From Ruminiclostridium sufflavum DSM 19573 (GTDB lineage: Bacteria > Bacillota > Clostridia > Acetivibrionales > DSM-1351): a DNA stretch of 64,000 bases. The translations under genes and the position numbers were made by a program. Where the stretch lies: NCBI RefSeq assembly GCF_003208175.1, contig NZ_QKMR01000025.1, forward strand, positions 1 to 64,000. The letters run 5' to 3'. The notes beneath the pieces were generated by a model that ran no database searches, was not told the origin of the DNA, and saw only the letters and a list, made by a program, of their open reading frames with translations. Shown here piece by piece: positions 56,295-64,000 of this stretch. Numbering within the stretch: position 1 is the stretch's first letter; the number at the start of each line of letters is the position of its first letter.

Positions 56295-56307
56295 AATATA
56301 TCACCCG

Positions 56308-57240
56308 TTATTTTTTTACATATGATGATACGCTGTATATCTCGTCTCCGTCTACACCCTTTTTAATTACGACAGTTATTTTATAAAGCTCGTTTATGGA
56401 ACTGTTATAATCAAAAAAATCACTATCCATATATAACAGATTAAAAGCCTTGTTTGTACCTATAAATTTTACGCCAGAATTTTCCTCTGAGCTGTCAATC
56501 ATATAAATATTCAGGCTGTCAGACTTATCAGAGTTATCGTATGTATATATTTTAAGACGTTTAGCTGTTCCCGTTGCATCACCTGTATAAGTTACCCTGA
56601 CTGTTATTTCACCTCTGTTAACAGGAGGAGAAAAATCTCCGGAAATAGAGCTTGAACCTTTCCTGTCAAGTGAAAAGCTGTAATCAGCTCCGCTTTTTTC
56701 AATCTTTAAATCCAGCTTTTCACTAGCGGCATCTATACCTGTAAATGGTTTATCAACCACAACCATTTTTCCTTCCTCATCCTCATCCTCAACCTTAACA
56801 GCTATATCCACCGTGCCGTCACTGACAAGTTTGCTCTGATCTACGGCAAGCTCAAAATCAGCCTTCTGAGCAACACCTGTGTCATAGGTATATGTAGTGT
56901 CAGAACTCTTTGAAATCTTTCCTTCCTTAACCTTTTCTGCGCTAAAATAGGGTACAAGCTTGGTCCCGGGCTTACTTGATACCATATCGGAAGCTACATC
57001 AAGATAAATAGCCGGAGGTGTTGTTTCAGTAATAGAAGCCTGAGCCTTAATATTTCCCATAACCATTTCAGCCAGTGCAATAGCTTCCGTCTTTTCCTTG
57101 GCTGTGGAATTATTCCTTACTGTGGATATAACCGTGCTGAGCAGAGGCGCTGCAATAATTGCCAAAATTGCCACAGCCAGCATGATTTCAACGTATGTCA
57201 TACCTTTTTCAGTTTTTAAATATCCCAGTTTATTTTTCAT
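56308..57240 (-). CDS. Type IV prepilin-like protein (PilV/GspI-like)
   Basis: 310 aa. A class III prepilin leader is clear: KTEKG | MTYVEIMLAVAILAIIAAPL, with the cleavage Gly, Met1 and Glu5 of the mature protein, then a hydrophobic helix. The rest is a beta-rich periplasmic-type domain with many Asp/Lys, larger than common minor pilins. Its start overlaps the stop of the PilO-like gene by 11 bp, so it is tightly coupled. Probably a minor pilin priming or capping the filament. Processed by the prepilin peptidase at 61494-62297. Confidence 0.85.
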   Translation of the reverse strand: MKNKLGYLKTEKGMTYVEIMLAVAILAIIAAPLLSTVISTVRNNSTAKEKTEAIALAEMVMGNIKAQASITETTPPAIYLDVASDMVSSKPGTKLVPYFSAEKVKEGKISKSSDTTYTYDTGVAQKADFELAVDQSKLVSDGTVDIAVKVEDEDEEGKMVVVDKPFTGIDAASEKLDLKIEKSGADYSFSLDRKGSSSISGDFSPPVNRGEITVRVTYTGDATGTAKRLKIYTYDNSDKSDSLNIYMIDSSEENSGVKFIGTNKAFNLLYMDSDFFDYNSSINELYKITVVIKKGVDGDEIYSVSSYVKK

Positions 57241-58603
57241 TTCTTACACTTCCGGTTGTCTTTCCTATTTTTACTCTAGGTGACTTCTCATCATCATATT
57301 TTATTAAATAATTGAGAGTCCTGCTTGTATTATTTATAATACTTATATTAACTCCCGCCTTATCTTCATTCCCGTTTCTTCTTGATGACAATACAACAAG
57401 CCTCAGGCTCTTTTCCTGGGGTATAAACTCAAAGGTCTGGGAATAACCCTTGTCCGGATATGCCTCATGGTCTGTTTTAAACTTGCAGTAATACCTTCCT
57501 GCCTTTTCCTCAATAAATATTTCGGCATTTTCAATTCCCTTGCTGTCTCCGTATGCCACCGGCCTCGAATAGCCTGTATTGTCCGCCGGATTTTTACATC
57601 CTATAGACACGCTTGGTGCAAGCCCTCCGCCGAAAGCGGATGCCACTACCGCAAAATCATAATTGCCCAGCTCAGTACTCTCATTGTCATTAGCTTTAAC
57701 AGTTGAGGTTGCGTTGTTCAAACCTGTCGAGTCAAATCCTCCGTATTCCTTGAAAAGATTTGTCTTGTTATCTGCCGGAGCCGTAGGAGTCCACCTTCCA
57801 TTCGGAAGCAGATAATAGCCTCCCGCACCGCTGTCCATAATTCCATAAAAGGCAATCACAGCAGACAGCTTCAGCTTTCCCTCCGTATCCTCACTCTTTC
57901 CTGTAGAAGAGCCTGAAATACTGGAGGATTTGCAGTAGGTCTTGGTTTCCAGCTTATTTATATTTTCAAAAAATGCCTTAATCTGTTCGTTTGTCCCCTC
58001 AGCCTCAATTTTTACAGAGACACTGTAGGGTGCTCCGTCCGGTATGTCAATTTTATCGTTATTATTATTGCTTTGGGATTTCAAGCCCCATAGATAAAAA
58101 TAATTATCTATTTTTGCACTTGCAGCATTATTTGCCTCCTTCTGCGCTTCTGCCTGATTAACTGCTTCAGCGGCAGAAGCACCGGCATTAGAGGTATCTC
58201 CTGTCCCTTCGGCTTCACCGGCTTGTTCCGCTAAAGAACCGGCATTTTCGTCTGAGTCTGCCGCTTTATACTCTTCAAAGCCTACTGATGTGAATTCAAG
58301 CTTTGAATCCACGCCAAGCTTTTTTACAACCATTATCAGTTCAGATATATCTATTTTGGGCGGATAAACCGCTCTCAAATCAGCAAGCTTTTCCGAAAGT
58401 ATTTTCAAATCACTGTCTATGTTTTCTGCCTTGGGTTTATATGCCATATTTACGGAATAATTATTATCCAATGCAGCAAGCTCTTCCCTAAGAGTATTAA
58501 TATCCGATAGCTTAGGCAGCATTAAAAACTTGACAAATACAACCGCAAATATAAATATAGCCAAGCCTATAAGCAGCTTTTTATCATGTGCCGTCAATTT
58601 CAT
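57230..58603 (-). CDS. pilO: PilO-like type IV pilus inner-membrane protein
   Basis: 457 aa. A short cytoplasmic N-terminus (MKLTAHDKKLLIG) is followed by one membrane helix (LLIGLAIFIFAVVFVKFLML) and a coiled coil (about 28-75, LREELAALDNN, LSEKLADLRAVYPP). A periplasmic-type part then has the ferredoxin-like PilO fold (ISELIMVVKKLGVDS, INKLETKTYCKSSS), interrupted by an Ala/Glu/Asn-rich insert at about 115-155. The C-terminal ~200 residues form an extra domain not found in classical ~200-aa PilO. Order M-pilin-N-O in the operon supports the assignment. It should form with PilN and PilM the alignment complex on which the pilus assembles. Confidence 0.78.
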   Translation of the reverse strand: MKLTAHDKKLLIGLAIFIFAVVFVKFLMLPKLSDINTLREELAALDNNYSVNMAYKPKAENIDSDLKILSEKLADLRAVYPPKIDISELIMVVKKLGVDSKLEFTSVGFEEYKAADSDENAGSLAEQAGEAEGTGDTSNAGASAAEAVNQAEAQKEANNAASAKIDNYFYLWGLKSQSNNNNDKIDIPDGAPYSVSVKIEAEGTNEQIKAFFENINKLETKTYCKSSSISGSSTGKSEDTEGKLKLSAVIAFYGIMDSGAGGYYLLPNGRWTPTAPADNKTNLFKEYGGFDSTGLNNATSTVKANDNESTELGNYDFAVVASAFGGGLAPSVSIGCKNPADNTGYSRPVAYGDSKGIENAEIFIEEKAGRYYCKFKTDHEAYPDKGYSQTFEFIPQEKSLRLVVLSSRRNGNEDKAGVNISIINNTSRTLNYLIKYDDEKSPRVKIGKTTGSVRNEK

Positions 58604-58622
58604 ATAATCACATCCTAAATTC

Positions 58623-59612
58623 TTAATTTATATTAAAAGACTTCAAAATTCTGTCTATAATTTGCTCTGTATTTGAAAAGCTTGCCGAGTCACTTTTGTA
58701 GGTAACAATATAGCCTTTGCCTCCTTTAACTGTGCAAAGCTCCGAATATGTGTACCTGATATTTTCCTCCTCGGCACGGTACACCGTTTTTACCGCATCC
58801 AGCCTTGAATTCCTCGTCATATTGGAATACACAAGACTGTAGTTTTCCAAGCTGCTTTTAAGCTTGCTCTGTCTTGCCTCGGCAAAAGCCTTAGCCTGCA
58901 GCTGCGTACTCTCCAGCACAAGCTCCAGAGAAGCCGGCTTTGCTGCTGTCAGCGAAGCACTTGCTGTTATTGAAATCCTGTTATCCTTTTCTTCAGTTAT
59001 AATCCAATTGGGTATATATCCTATCCTTATTGTATTATCCCATCCGTAATATTTAGTCAGTTCATCCTTATTAACTCCGGTTAATACAATATCAAAGGTT
59101 TCCCCGTTATTTTCCTTACCCTTTGCAATAGCTGCCAGACCTATTGTTTTAAAATATGCGTCATCCTTCAGGTTTCTCACAAACGAAGCTATAGCTTCTT
59201 CATTTTCTGCCACACAGCTCAGTGAAACCTTTACATCCGCTTCGGACTCACCTGATGCATCAAGCTTTTGTATAAATAACCTTTCCGGCGAAGCATATTC
59301 TATGGCATTAATTATCTTCAGCACATTTATCTGCCTTTGGGCTAATGCCGTTCCTTCCTTCTCCCTCGCTTCGACTGCCTGCTTTAAGGTATTAAACTCA
59401 TTTACCTGAGCTACATAAGCACTTGTTCCTGCAACCTGCTGAAGCAGCATATCCTTCTCGTTTTTAAGCCCGTACTCATATATAGTAGGAAAAGCATACG
59501 CCGATACAACCACGACCCCCGCAAATATTACCAAAATCGAAAGTGATGCTTTTTTGTACCTATTCTTTTTTTCAAATACATAACTGGCAGGTATTAGATT
59601 TAAATCCTTCAA
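58623..59612 (-). CDS. pilN: PilN-like type IV pilus assembly protein
   Basis: 329 aa. It starts MKDLNLIPASY, the typical PilN N-terminus (DLNLLP motif, the PilM-binding peptide), then one membrane helix (about 24-42, SLSILVIFAGVVVVSAYAF) and a coiled coil. A ferredoxin-like domain follows with NAIEYASPERLFIQKLDA. The last ~140 residues (a helical segment with TAAKPASLELVLESTQLQ) extend beyond normal PilN (~200 aa), echoing the extended PilO. It should contact PilM in the cytoplasm through its first residues. Gene order M-(pilin)-N-O fits. Confidence 0.85.
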   Translation of the reverse strand: MKDLNLIPASYVFEKKNRYKKASLSILVIFAGVVVVSAYAFPTIYEYGLKNEKDMLLQQVAGTSAYVAQVNEFNTLKQAVEAREKEGTALAQRQINVLKIINAIEYASPERLFIQKLDASGESEADVKVSLSCVAENEEAIASFVRNLKDDAYFKTIGLAAIAKGKENNGETFDIVLTGVNKDELTKYYGWDNTIRIGYIPNWIITEEKDNRISITASASLTAAKPASLELVLESTQLQAKAFAEARQSKLKSSLENYSLVYSNMTRNSRLDAVKTVYRAEEENIRYTYSELCTVKGGKGYIVTYKSDSASFSNTEQIIDRILKSFNIN

Positions 59613-59645
59613 AACACATCTCCACCTTATTAGAAATTGACACTG

Positions 59646-60269
59646 CTACTTTTCTATAGGAATCCTGTAACTGCTTTCAAGTATTATTACACCGCTTTGC
59701 CCGCATTCAACCTTTATGCATACTTCTATTATGTCATTATTAATAATAGTCTGCGTCTCCGGGTCGTTATCTATATCCGTACCCTTTTCCTTCTTTTCAA
59801 CAGTAAAATCAATTATTTTAACATCTTTTTTATTAACAGATTTTTCTGTTAAATAATCCTCTGTTATAAATTCGTATTTTCCACTCTTCTCAATTCTGTA
59901 CTCATACTCAAGCTTCGTACCTTCAAGGCTGTATCTGCATTTTAAGCCCTTATCATCTGAAATCGAAATTCTACGACCCTTTTTCAGCTCAACAGTGTCA
60001 AAGTCTTCAATTATAATTTTTTCTCCGCTCACATTACTTCTCTGTAAATCTCCGATAACACCATACGAAATCAGACCGTCGCCATACAATCCCTTTCCGT
60101 ACAAAACCGCCCTGGCACTTTTCTGTGCCTCCGATTTGTCAGATTCCGTTATAAAATTACTGTATGCAGTAGTGAATATGAGTGAAATCGGTATCATTAC
60201 AGCAGCCATAATTGCTACCGTTGCTATAACCTCAACCAGTGTCATGCCTTTATTGCTTTTTATATTCAT
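59646..60269 (-). CDS. Type IV prepilin (minor)
   Basis: 207 aa. Prepilin leader MNIKSNKG | MTLVEVIATVAIMAAVMIPI with the cleavage Gly and Glu5 intact, then a hydrophobic helix and a beta-rich domain that has a DxD-rich stretch near the end. It sits between pilM and pilN, where minor pilins of type IV pilus loci are often found. It would be cut by the prepilin peptidase at 61494. Its exact place in the filament is unknown. Confidence 0.87.
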   Translation of the reverse strand: MNIKSNKGMTLVEVIATVAIMAAVMIPISLIFTTAYSNFITESDKSEAQKSARAVLYGKGLYGDGLISYGVIGDLQRSNVSGEKIIIEDFDTVELKKGRRISISDDKGLKCRYSLEGTKLEYEYRIEKSGKYEFITEDYLTEKSVNKKDVKIIDFTVEKKEKGTDIDNDPETQTIINNDIIEVCIKVECGQSGVIILESSYRIPIEK

Positions 60270-60310
60270 ATACCTTCACTCCATCTGAAACTATCTGCGT
60301 TATGTATCTG

Positions 60311-61381
60311 CTATTTTCTTACCAAGCCGCCTATTACATTTACAAGTCTGATGTAATCCTGCTCAAACACCCCTCTGCCTTTTTTACCTTTGTAAACAAG
60401 CTCATTGCCCGAAGGAAGCAGTGAAACCGGTAAATTAAAATAGCCTGCAAAATAATCTATTATTCCTGCAAGCTTGCTTCCTCCACCACAGATATAAAGC
60501 CTCTGGACACGGTTCAAGCTGTCTCTTGAATTTGAGAAATCAATAAACCTGCTGATATCAGAAGCAATATTGCTCATAGCACGCTCTATTACAGCAGCCA
60601 AATCAGACTGACCTGCTACTGCTGCCACCTCTCCCTGGACATCCGAAACAGCCCGGTAGGAGACTTTAAGCTGTTCTGCCCTGTTATGCTCAAGGCTGAA
60701 TTCCTCTGCAATATTTCTGTCAATCTCAGAGCTTCCGCTTAATAAAATTCTGTTAAATTTCAAATTATTGTTTCTGAAGATACAAACCATAGATGTATCA
60801 TAGCCTATGTCAACCACTGCAAATTCTTCTTCTGAATTGAATATTTCGTCTGTCTTATAGGAAAAGCCCTTGATAACGCAGTTTGCAGGTATATCAACAG
60901 CTGCCAGCTGCTGCTTTAACAGCTTTGCCAAATGGATATAGCCTTCAATCTGCTTATTCGGAGCTGCCACAAGCAGTACACGTGACTGAGAATTCTCACC
61001 GTCCGAAACATTCTCCAGCAGCTTATAATCCATTGTATAATTCTGCAGGTCAACCGGAAAATACTGCTGTGCCTCAAACTCAAGTATTTGTCCTATTTCC
61101 TTGTCTGTTGATAAGGGAATCTGAATTTCTCTGGTTATTACGCCTGTGCCGGTTACACTCAAGACAATTCCTGCCTTGCCGAGCTTGTTGTTCTTAAATG
61201 CATGAATCAAGGTCTGCGAAAGCAGCTCGGCATTTAATATAATTCCATCATTTATACAGTTCTCAGGCGTTTCAATAATATCATATTCATCCACAATGAT
61301 ATTTTTTTTATTGGCACTTCCGTAAGCAATTTTAGTGGTTCTATTGCCAATATCCAAAGAAATCAGCTTTTTTTCAAACAT
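60311..61381 (-). CDS. pilM: PilM type IV pilus assembly ATPase-like protein
   Basis: ~356 aa. An actin/FtsA-like fold: SLDIGNRTTKIAYGS (phosphate 1), VVDIGYDTSMVCIFRN (phosphate 2) and YICGGGSKLAGIIDYF (adenosine motif). It lies in the cytoplasm and binds the N-terminus of PilN. The frame goes back to 61435, but GGGGG stands before the ATG at 61381, and the family start is MFEKKLISLDIG. First of the M-pilin-N-O-pilin-X block; downstream of the prepilin peptidase by 112 bp. Confidence 0.92.
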   Translation of the reverse strand: MFEKKLISLDIGNRTTKIAYGSANKKNIIVDEYDIIETPENCINDGIILNAELLSQTLIHAFKNNKLGKAGIVLSVTGTGVITREIQIPLSTDKEIGQILEFEAQQYFPVDLQNYTMDYKLLENVSDGENSQSRVLLVAAPNKQIEGYIHLAKLLKQQLAAVDIPANCVIKGFSYKTDEIFNSEEEFAVVDIGYDTSMVCIFRNNNLKFNRILLSGSSEIDRNIAEEFSLEHNRAEQLKVSYRAVSDVQGEVAAVAGQSDLAAVIERAMSNIASDISRFIDFSNSRDSLNRVQRLYICGGGSKLAGIIDYFAGYFNLPVSLLPSGNELVYKGKKGRGVFEQDYIRLVNVIGGLVRK

Positions 61382-61493
61382 AATAACCCCCACGCCCGGC
61401 TTGGGCACAAAAATTTGGTAAAGCAACTGTGGCAACCCTCTGCTTCGCAGCGTACGCTATTTATCCTGCAACCGCATTTTGTTTCTTTTAACC

Positions 61494-62297
61494 TTACTGC
61501 TTAGGAATAAACCCCAAATAAAGCTCAATAATATTCCAACCGTAAAGCATTGTTATAAATGTACCTATCGCAATAAACGGCCCAAATGCCACTGTGGATT
61601 TTCCGTTTATTTTCCTCGATATAATAAGAACAAGACTAATGACAGCCGCTGATAAAACCGTCAGAAACAGTGCAACCAGAGTCAGTCTCCAGCCGAGGAA
61701 CAAGCCCACTGCCGCGAGAAGCTTTACGTCTCCCATACCCATTGCATCCTCAGTCTTGTAAATAATTGAGCCTATTATTGCCACCAAAAGCAGGACCCCA
61801 GCCCCACAAGCAATCCCGATAACAGGATTGTACCAAGCTCTGTCGCCATACAAGGAAACCGGATAAAACAAATTGTATGCAAATAGAGCCGCACCACTGA
61901 GCATACCTACCAAAACAAATTCATCAGGAATAATCTTTAAATCAAAATCAACAAAAGCTTCGCAAATCAGTATACATGAAAATACTGCAGCTGCAAAAAA
62001 CTCCATTGATATTGAAAACCTGAAATACAGCAAAACAAAAGCAATAGAGGTAAGGCTCTCTACTATGGGATATCTGGCGGAAACTTTTTCACCACAGTAA
62101 CAGCATTTTCCCCGTAAAAATATGTAACTGAAAACCGGCACCAGATCCAAAGCCTTCAGCCTTGTACCACAGCTTGTACAATGTGACGGCGGACTGATAA
62201 CCGACTGCTTTGCAGGAATTCTGTAAATACACACATTCAGAAAGCTTCCGATTATAAGGCCAAAAACTGCAATGTATAGAGTGATTAGTGTTTGCAT
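61494..62297 (-). CDS. pilD: Prepilin peptidase
   Basis: 267 aa, about eight membrane segments. It has the cytoplasmic zinc-type loop with two CxxC pairs (CTSCGTRL, CCYCGEKV), and the two catalytic aspartates are visible: FVDFDLKIIPDEF and AMGMGDVKLLAA. It cuts prepilin leaders (the pilins here all carry the Gly | Met/Tyr + Glu5 site) and methylates the new N-terminus. GSFLNVCIYRIP at the start is the family signature. It follows the pilin gene by one base, so translation is coupled. Confidence 0.95.
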   Translation of the reverse strand: MQTLITLYIAVFGLIIGSFLNVCIYRIPAKQSVISPPSHCTSCGTRLKALDLVPVFSYIFLRGKCCYCGEKVSARYPIVESLTSIAFVLLYFRFSISMEFFAAAVFSCILICEAFVDFDLKIIPDEFVLVGMLSGAALFAYNLFYPVSLYGDRAWYNPVIGIACGAGVLLLVAIIGSIIYKTEDAMGMGDVKLLAAVGLFLGWRLTLVALFLTVLSAAVISLVLIISRKINGKSTVAFGPFIAIGTFITMLYGWNIIELYLGFIPKQ

Positions 62298-62298
62298 G

Positions 62299-62715
62299 TT
62301 AATCTAAAATAACAAATTTCCCTGGATCAGATGTAAGTTTTTCTTCCGCTTGCGAGACTTCAATAGAATGCAAATCTAACTTCCAGTTTTTTGTGCTATC
62401 AACACTATGGCTAGGATATTTCATTCCAGCTAATTTCATTCGTACCGCATCCGAAATTCCAGTTTCTAATTTGCTAGAATCTTTAAGAATACCACCTATA
62501 AATTGCAATGATCCATCAGCTAAGCATAATTGAACTGCTGCCTCAATTGCCTTAATTGATGTTTCATCCGCATTTGCCTTTGCATCATTAACAGAATTCA
62601 TAACCATCGGCACAGCAATTACCGCCAATATACCTAGAATTGCCACAACTACAATCAGCTCTGTCAAGGTATACCCCTTACGATTTTTTTTCAACTTGCT
62701 AAAAAACTTTTTCAC
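62299..62715 (-). CDS. pilA: Type IV pilin (major pilin candidate)
   Basis: 138 aa. A lysine-rich leader (MKKFFSKLKKNRKG) is followed by the cleavage site and mature YTLTELIVVVAILGILAVIA with Glu5. The long alpha1 helix is followed by a small domain (AIEAAVQLCLADGSL, DAVRMKLAGMKYPSHS) with a single Cys, which is not a disulfide pair. It lies between pilC and the prepilin peptidase gene with gaps of 30 bp and 1 bp. As the shortest canonical pilin here it is the best candidate for the main subunit. A pseudopilin of a type II-like system is the alternative. Confidence 0.88.
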   Translation of the reverse strand: MKKFFSKLKKNRKGYTLTELIVVVAILGILAVIAVPMVMNSVNDAKANADETSIKAIEAAVQLCLADGSLQFIGGILKDSSKLETGISDAVRMKLAGMKYPSHSVDSTKNWKLDLHSIEVSQAEEKLTSDPGKFVILD

Positions 62716-62745
62716 AACAAACTCCCCCTTAATATAATTTATATC

Positions 62746-63963
62746 TTACTGGCCCGCACCCTGATTCATGGTAAAGGTAGGCATTATCATTGCTATAACA
62801 ATAAAGCCCACAATAACCGCAAGCACCATCATCATAAGCGGCTCCAGCATAGCCAGAAGCTTGCTTATTGATGTCTCCACCTCTTCATCATAGAAATCCG
62901 CCACCTTTTCCATGATTGCATCAAGAGAACCGGCCTCCTCGCCCACACTAATCATCTGTGTGACCATCAGCGGGAAAATGCCCATTCTCTCAAGGGGTGC
63001 CGCCAGATTTGAACCTGTCTTGATATCCTCCCTGACCTCCGCAAGCCCTCTTGAAACCACCTGATTGTTTACCACCCTGTCAACAACCTCAAGGGATTGT
63101 ATAAGTGATACTCCCGAGCTGAGCAAGGTGCTCAGTGTCCTTGTAAAGCTTGCCGCCAATATTTTTTTAATATTTGGTCCCACAAGAGGCATCCTGTATA
63201 TAAGCCTGTCTATAAAATATTTGCCTCCCTCTGTGCTTTTAAAGCGCTTGAAGCCCAGTCTCAACAGTATGATAGCTGCTATCGCGCATATTATGAATAC
63301 CGGATTTGTTAAAAGCCCGCTGACAAACAGCAAAATTTTTGTAGGTGTTGGCATGACCCCGCCGGTTGACTCTATCATACCTACAAAGGTGGGAACTATG
63401 AATACCAGCATAAAAACAACCATAACCAGCGCAATACAGCCTATTACAGCAGGATACACCATTGCAGTGGATACCTTTGATTTTATCTTGTTATCCTTTT
63501 CATACTGTATTGCCAGCCTTTCCAGTACGGCTTCAAGGGTACCTCCTACCTCTCCCACCTCAATCATGCTGACCATAAGAGCAGGAAAAACCTTTGGCAA
63601 AGCCTGCATGGATTCCGACAGGGTTTTTCCCTTTTGAACCTCATCATAAACAGCTGCAACAGCTTCTTTGAGTGTTTTATTCTCCGTCTGCTGCTTAAGC
63701 ATGTCCAAGCACCCGATAACCGTTACGCCTGCATCCAGCATAGTATGGAACTGACGGCACAAAACAGCCAGTTCCTTGGGCTTAATTTTTTTGCCGCCTC
63801 CAAGGTTTATTTCAACGCCCTTTGCAGTCTTGTCCTCAATTGAAAGAGGATAATAACCCTTTTCCTTTATCAATTCAACTACCATGCTTCTGTCTGCAGC
63901 TTCAAAGCTGCCTGTCACAGTGGTACCTGCAGCTGTCTTTGCCTTATAATTGTACATAGCCAA
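62746..63963 (-). CDS. pilC: PilC/GspF-type inner-membrane platform protein
   Basis: 405 aa with two GspF domains (about 70-195 and 270-395), each with membrane helices (MVYPAVIGCIALVMVVFMLV; LEPLMMMVLAVIVGFIVIAM). Family motifs: LCRQFHTMLDAGVTV, MVSMIEVGEVGGTLEAVL and MISVGEEAGSLDAIMEKVAD. It forms the membrane base that the assembly and retraction ATPases act on. The codon at 63963 is TTG with GGGGTG six bases before it; the next ATG (63957) is within two codons, so the start could be either. Upstream the operon continues beyond the window. Confidence 0.95.
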   Translation of the reverse strand: MAMYNYKAKTAAGTTVTGSFEAADRSMVVELIKEKGYYPLSIEDKTAKGVEINLGGGKKIKPKELAVLCRQFHTMLDAGVTVIGCLDMLKQQTENKTLKEAVAAVYDEVQKGKTLSESMQALPKVFPALMVSMIEVGEVGGTLEAVLERLAIQYEKDNKIKSKVSTAMVYPAVIGCIALVMVVFMLVFIVPTFVGMIESTGGVMPTPTKILLFVSGLLTNPVFIICAIAAIILLRLGFKRFKSTEGGKYFIDRLIYRMPLVGPNIKKILAASFTRTLSTLLSSGVSLIQSLEVVDRVVNNQVVSRGLAEVREDIKTGSNLAAPLERMGIFPLMVTQMISVGEEAGSLDAIMEKVADFYDEEVETSISKLLAMLEPLMMMVLAVIVGFIVIAMIMPTFTMNQGAGQ

Positions 63964-63968
63964 TCATA

Positions 63969-64000
63969 TCACCCCATAAATCTCATAAGATTTTCTGAAT
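63969..64000 (-). CDS. 3' end of an upstream pilus gene (fragment)
   Basis: The last 32 bp carry a frame reading SENLMRFMG before a TGA at 63969-63971, close to the TTG start of pilC. A PilT- or PilB-type ATPase gene is expected at this place in such operons; only a few codons are visible, so the assignment rests on position. Confidence 0.25.
   Translation of the reverse strand, partial: SENLMRFMG

Overview
The window looks like the chromosome of a low-GC, Gram-positive, cellulose-degrading anaerobe of the class Clostridia, closest in flavour to the mesophilic cellulosome formers (Ruminiclostridium / clostridial cluster III). The evidence is three secreted GH9 enzymes with dockerins, a cytoplasmic GH115 alpha-glucuronidase, an SLH-anchored GH18 protein, a class II (B12) ribonucleotide reductase, a giant 2-hydroxyacyl-CoA dehydratase activase, AGGAGG-type ribosome binding sites and U-tailed terminators. 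The dockerins carry mostly Ala-Ile/Ala-Leu at positions 10-11, as in the C. cellulolyticum type rather than the Ser-Thr of C. thermocellum. No rRNA, tRNA, CRISPR array or transposase was recognised.

Layout. 1-4.0 kb (minus strand): a large FrpC/RTX-like secreted toxin candidate, cut by the window edge and preceded by tandem cassettes. Each cassette is a ~135-aa partner protein followed 22-24 bp later by a copy of the toxin N-terminus; only the last cassette continues into a full toxin. 4.4-11.7 kb: metabolic and regulatory genes (activase, divergent TetR, DUF218 protein, metF). 11.8-19.8 kb: membrane and secreted proteins of unknown function, SLH-GH18, a ferredoxin-type aldo/keto reductase and a DUF2500 protein. 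20-28.1 kb: three codirectional GH9 cellulosomal cellulases. 28.3-34.3 kb: a TPR protein, a zinc-ribbon protein, and a LacI-type sensor fused to GGDEF and EAL domains. 34.9-41.7 kb: GH115 plus a HlyB/HlyD-type exporter whose C39-like domain has lost its catalytic Cys and His. 42-46.3 kb: NUDIX, Zn-alcohol dehydrogenase, ketoacyl synthase III and an arginine-deiminase-family enzyme. 46.5-50.6 kb: nrdJ with tandem NrdR boxes and a DUF4015 lipoprotein. 51-64 kb: a secreted CBM3-like/FN3 protein and a type IV pilus operon running in from the right edge.

How the parts may work together. The GH9 enzymes would dock on a scaffoldin encoded elsewhere, while GH115 trims imported glucuronoxylan fragments. 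The pilus operon supplies the assembly platform (PilC, PilM, PilN, PilO), the prepilin peptidase and several pilins, and the CBM3-like secreted protein beside it could link the surface to cellulose. The HlyB-like exporter has the hallmarks of a transporter for uncleaved RTX substrates, so it is a candidate exporter for the FrpC-like toxin about 36 kb away; this is inference.

The most novel elements are the toxin/partner cassette array, a dispersed ~150-bp intergenic repeat with inverted ends (at least four sites), and a structured intergenic segment near 50.8 kb with mutually exclusive pairings. Start sites were moved from the longest reading frame wherever a clear Shine-Dalgarno pointed to an internal start; each case is explained in its entry.
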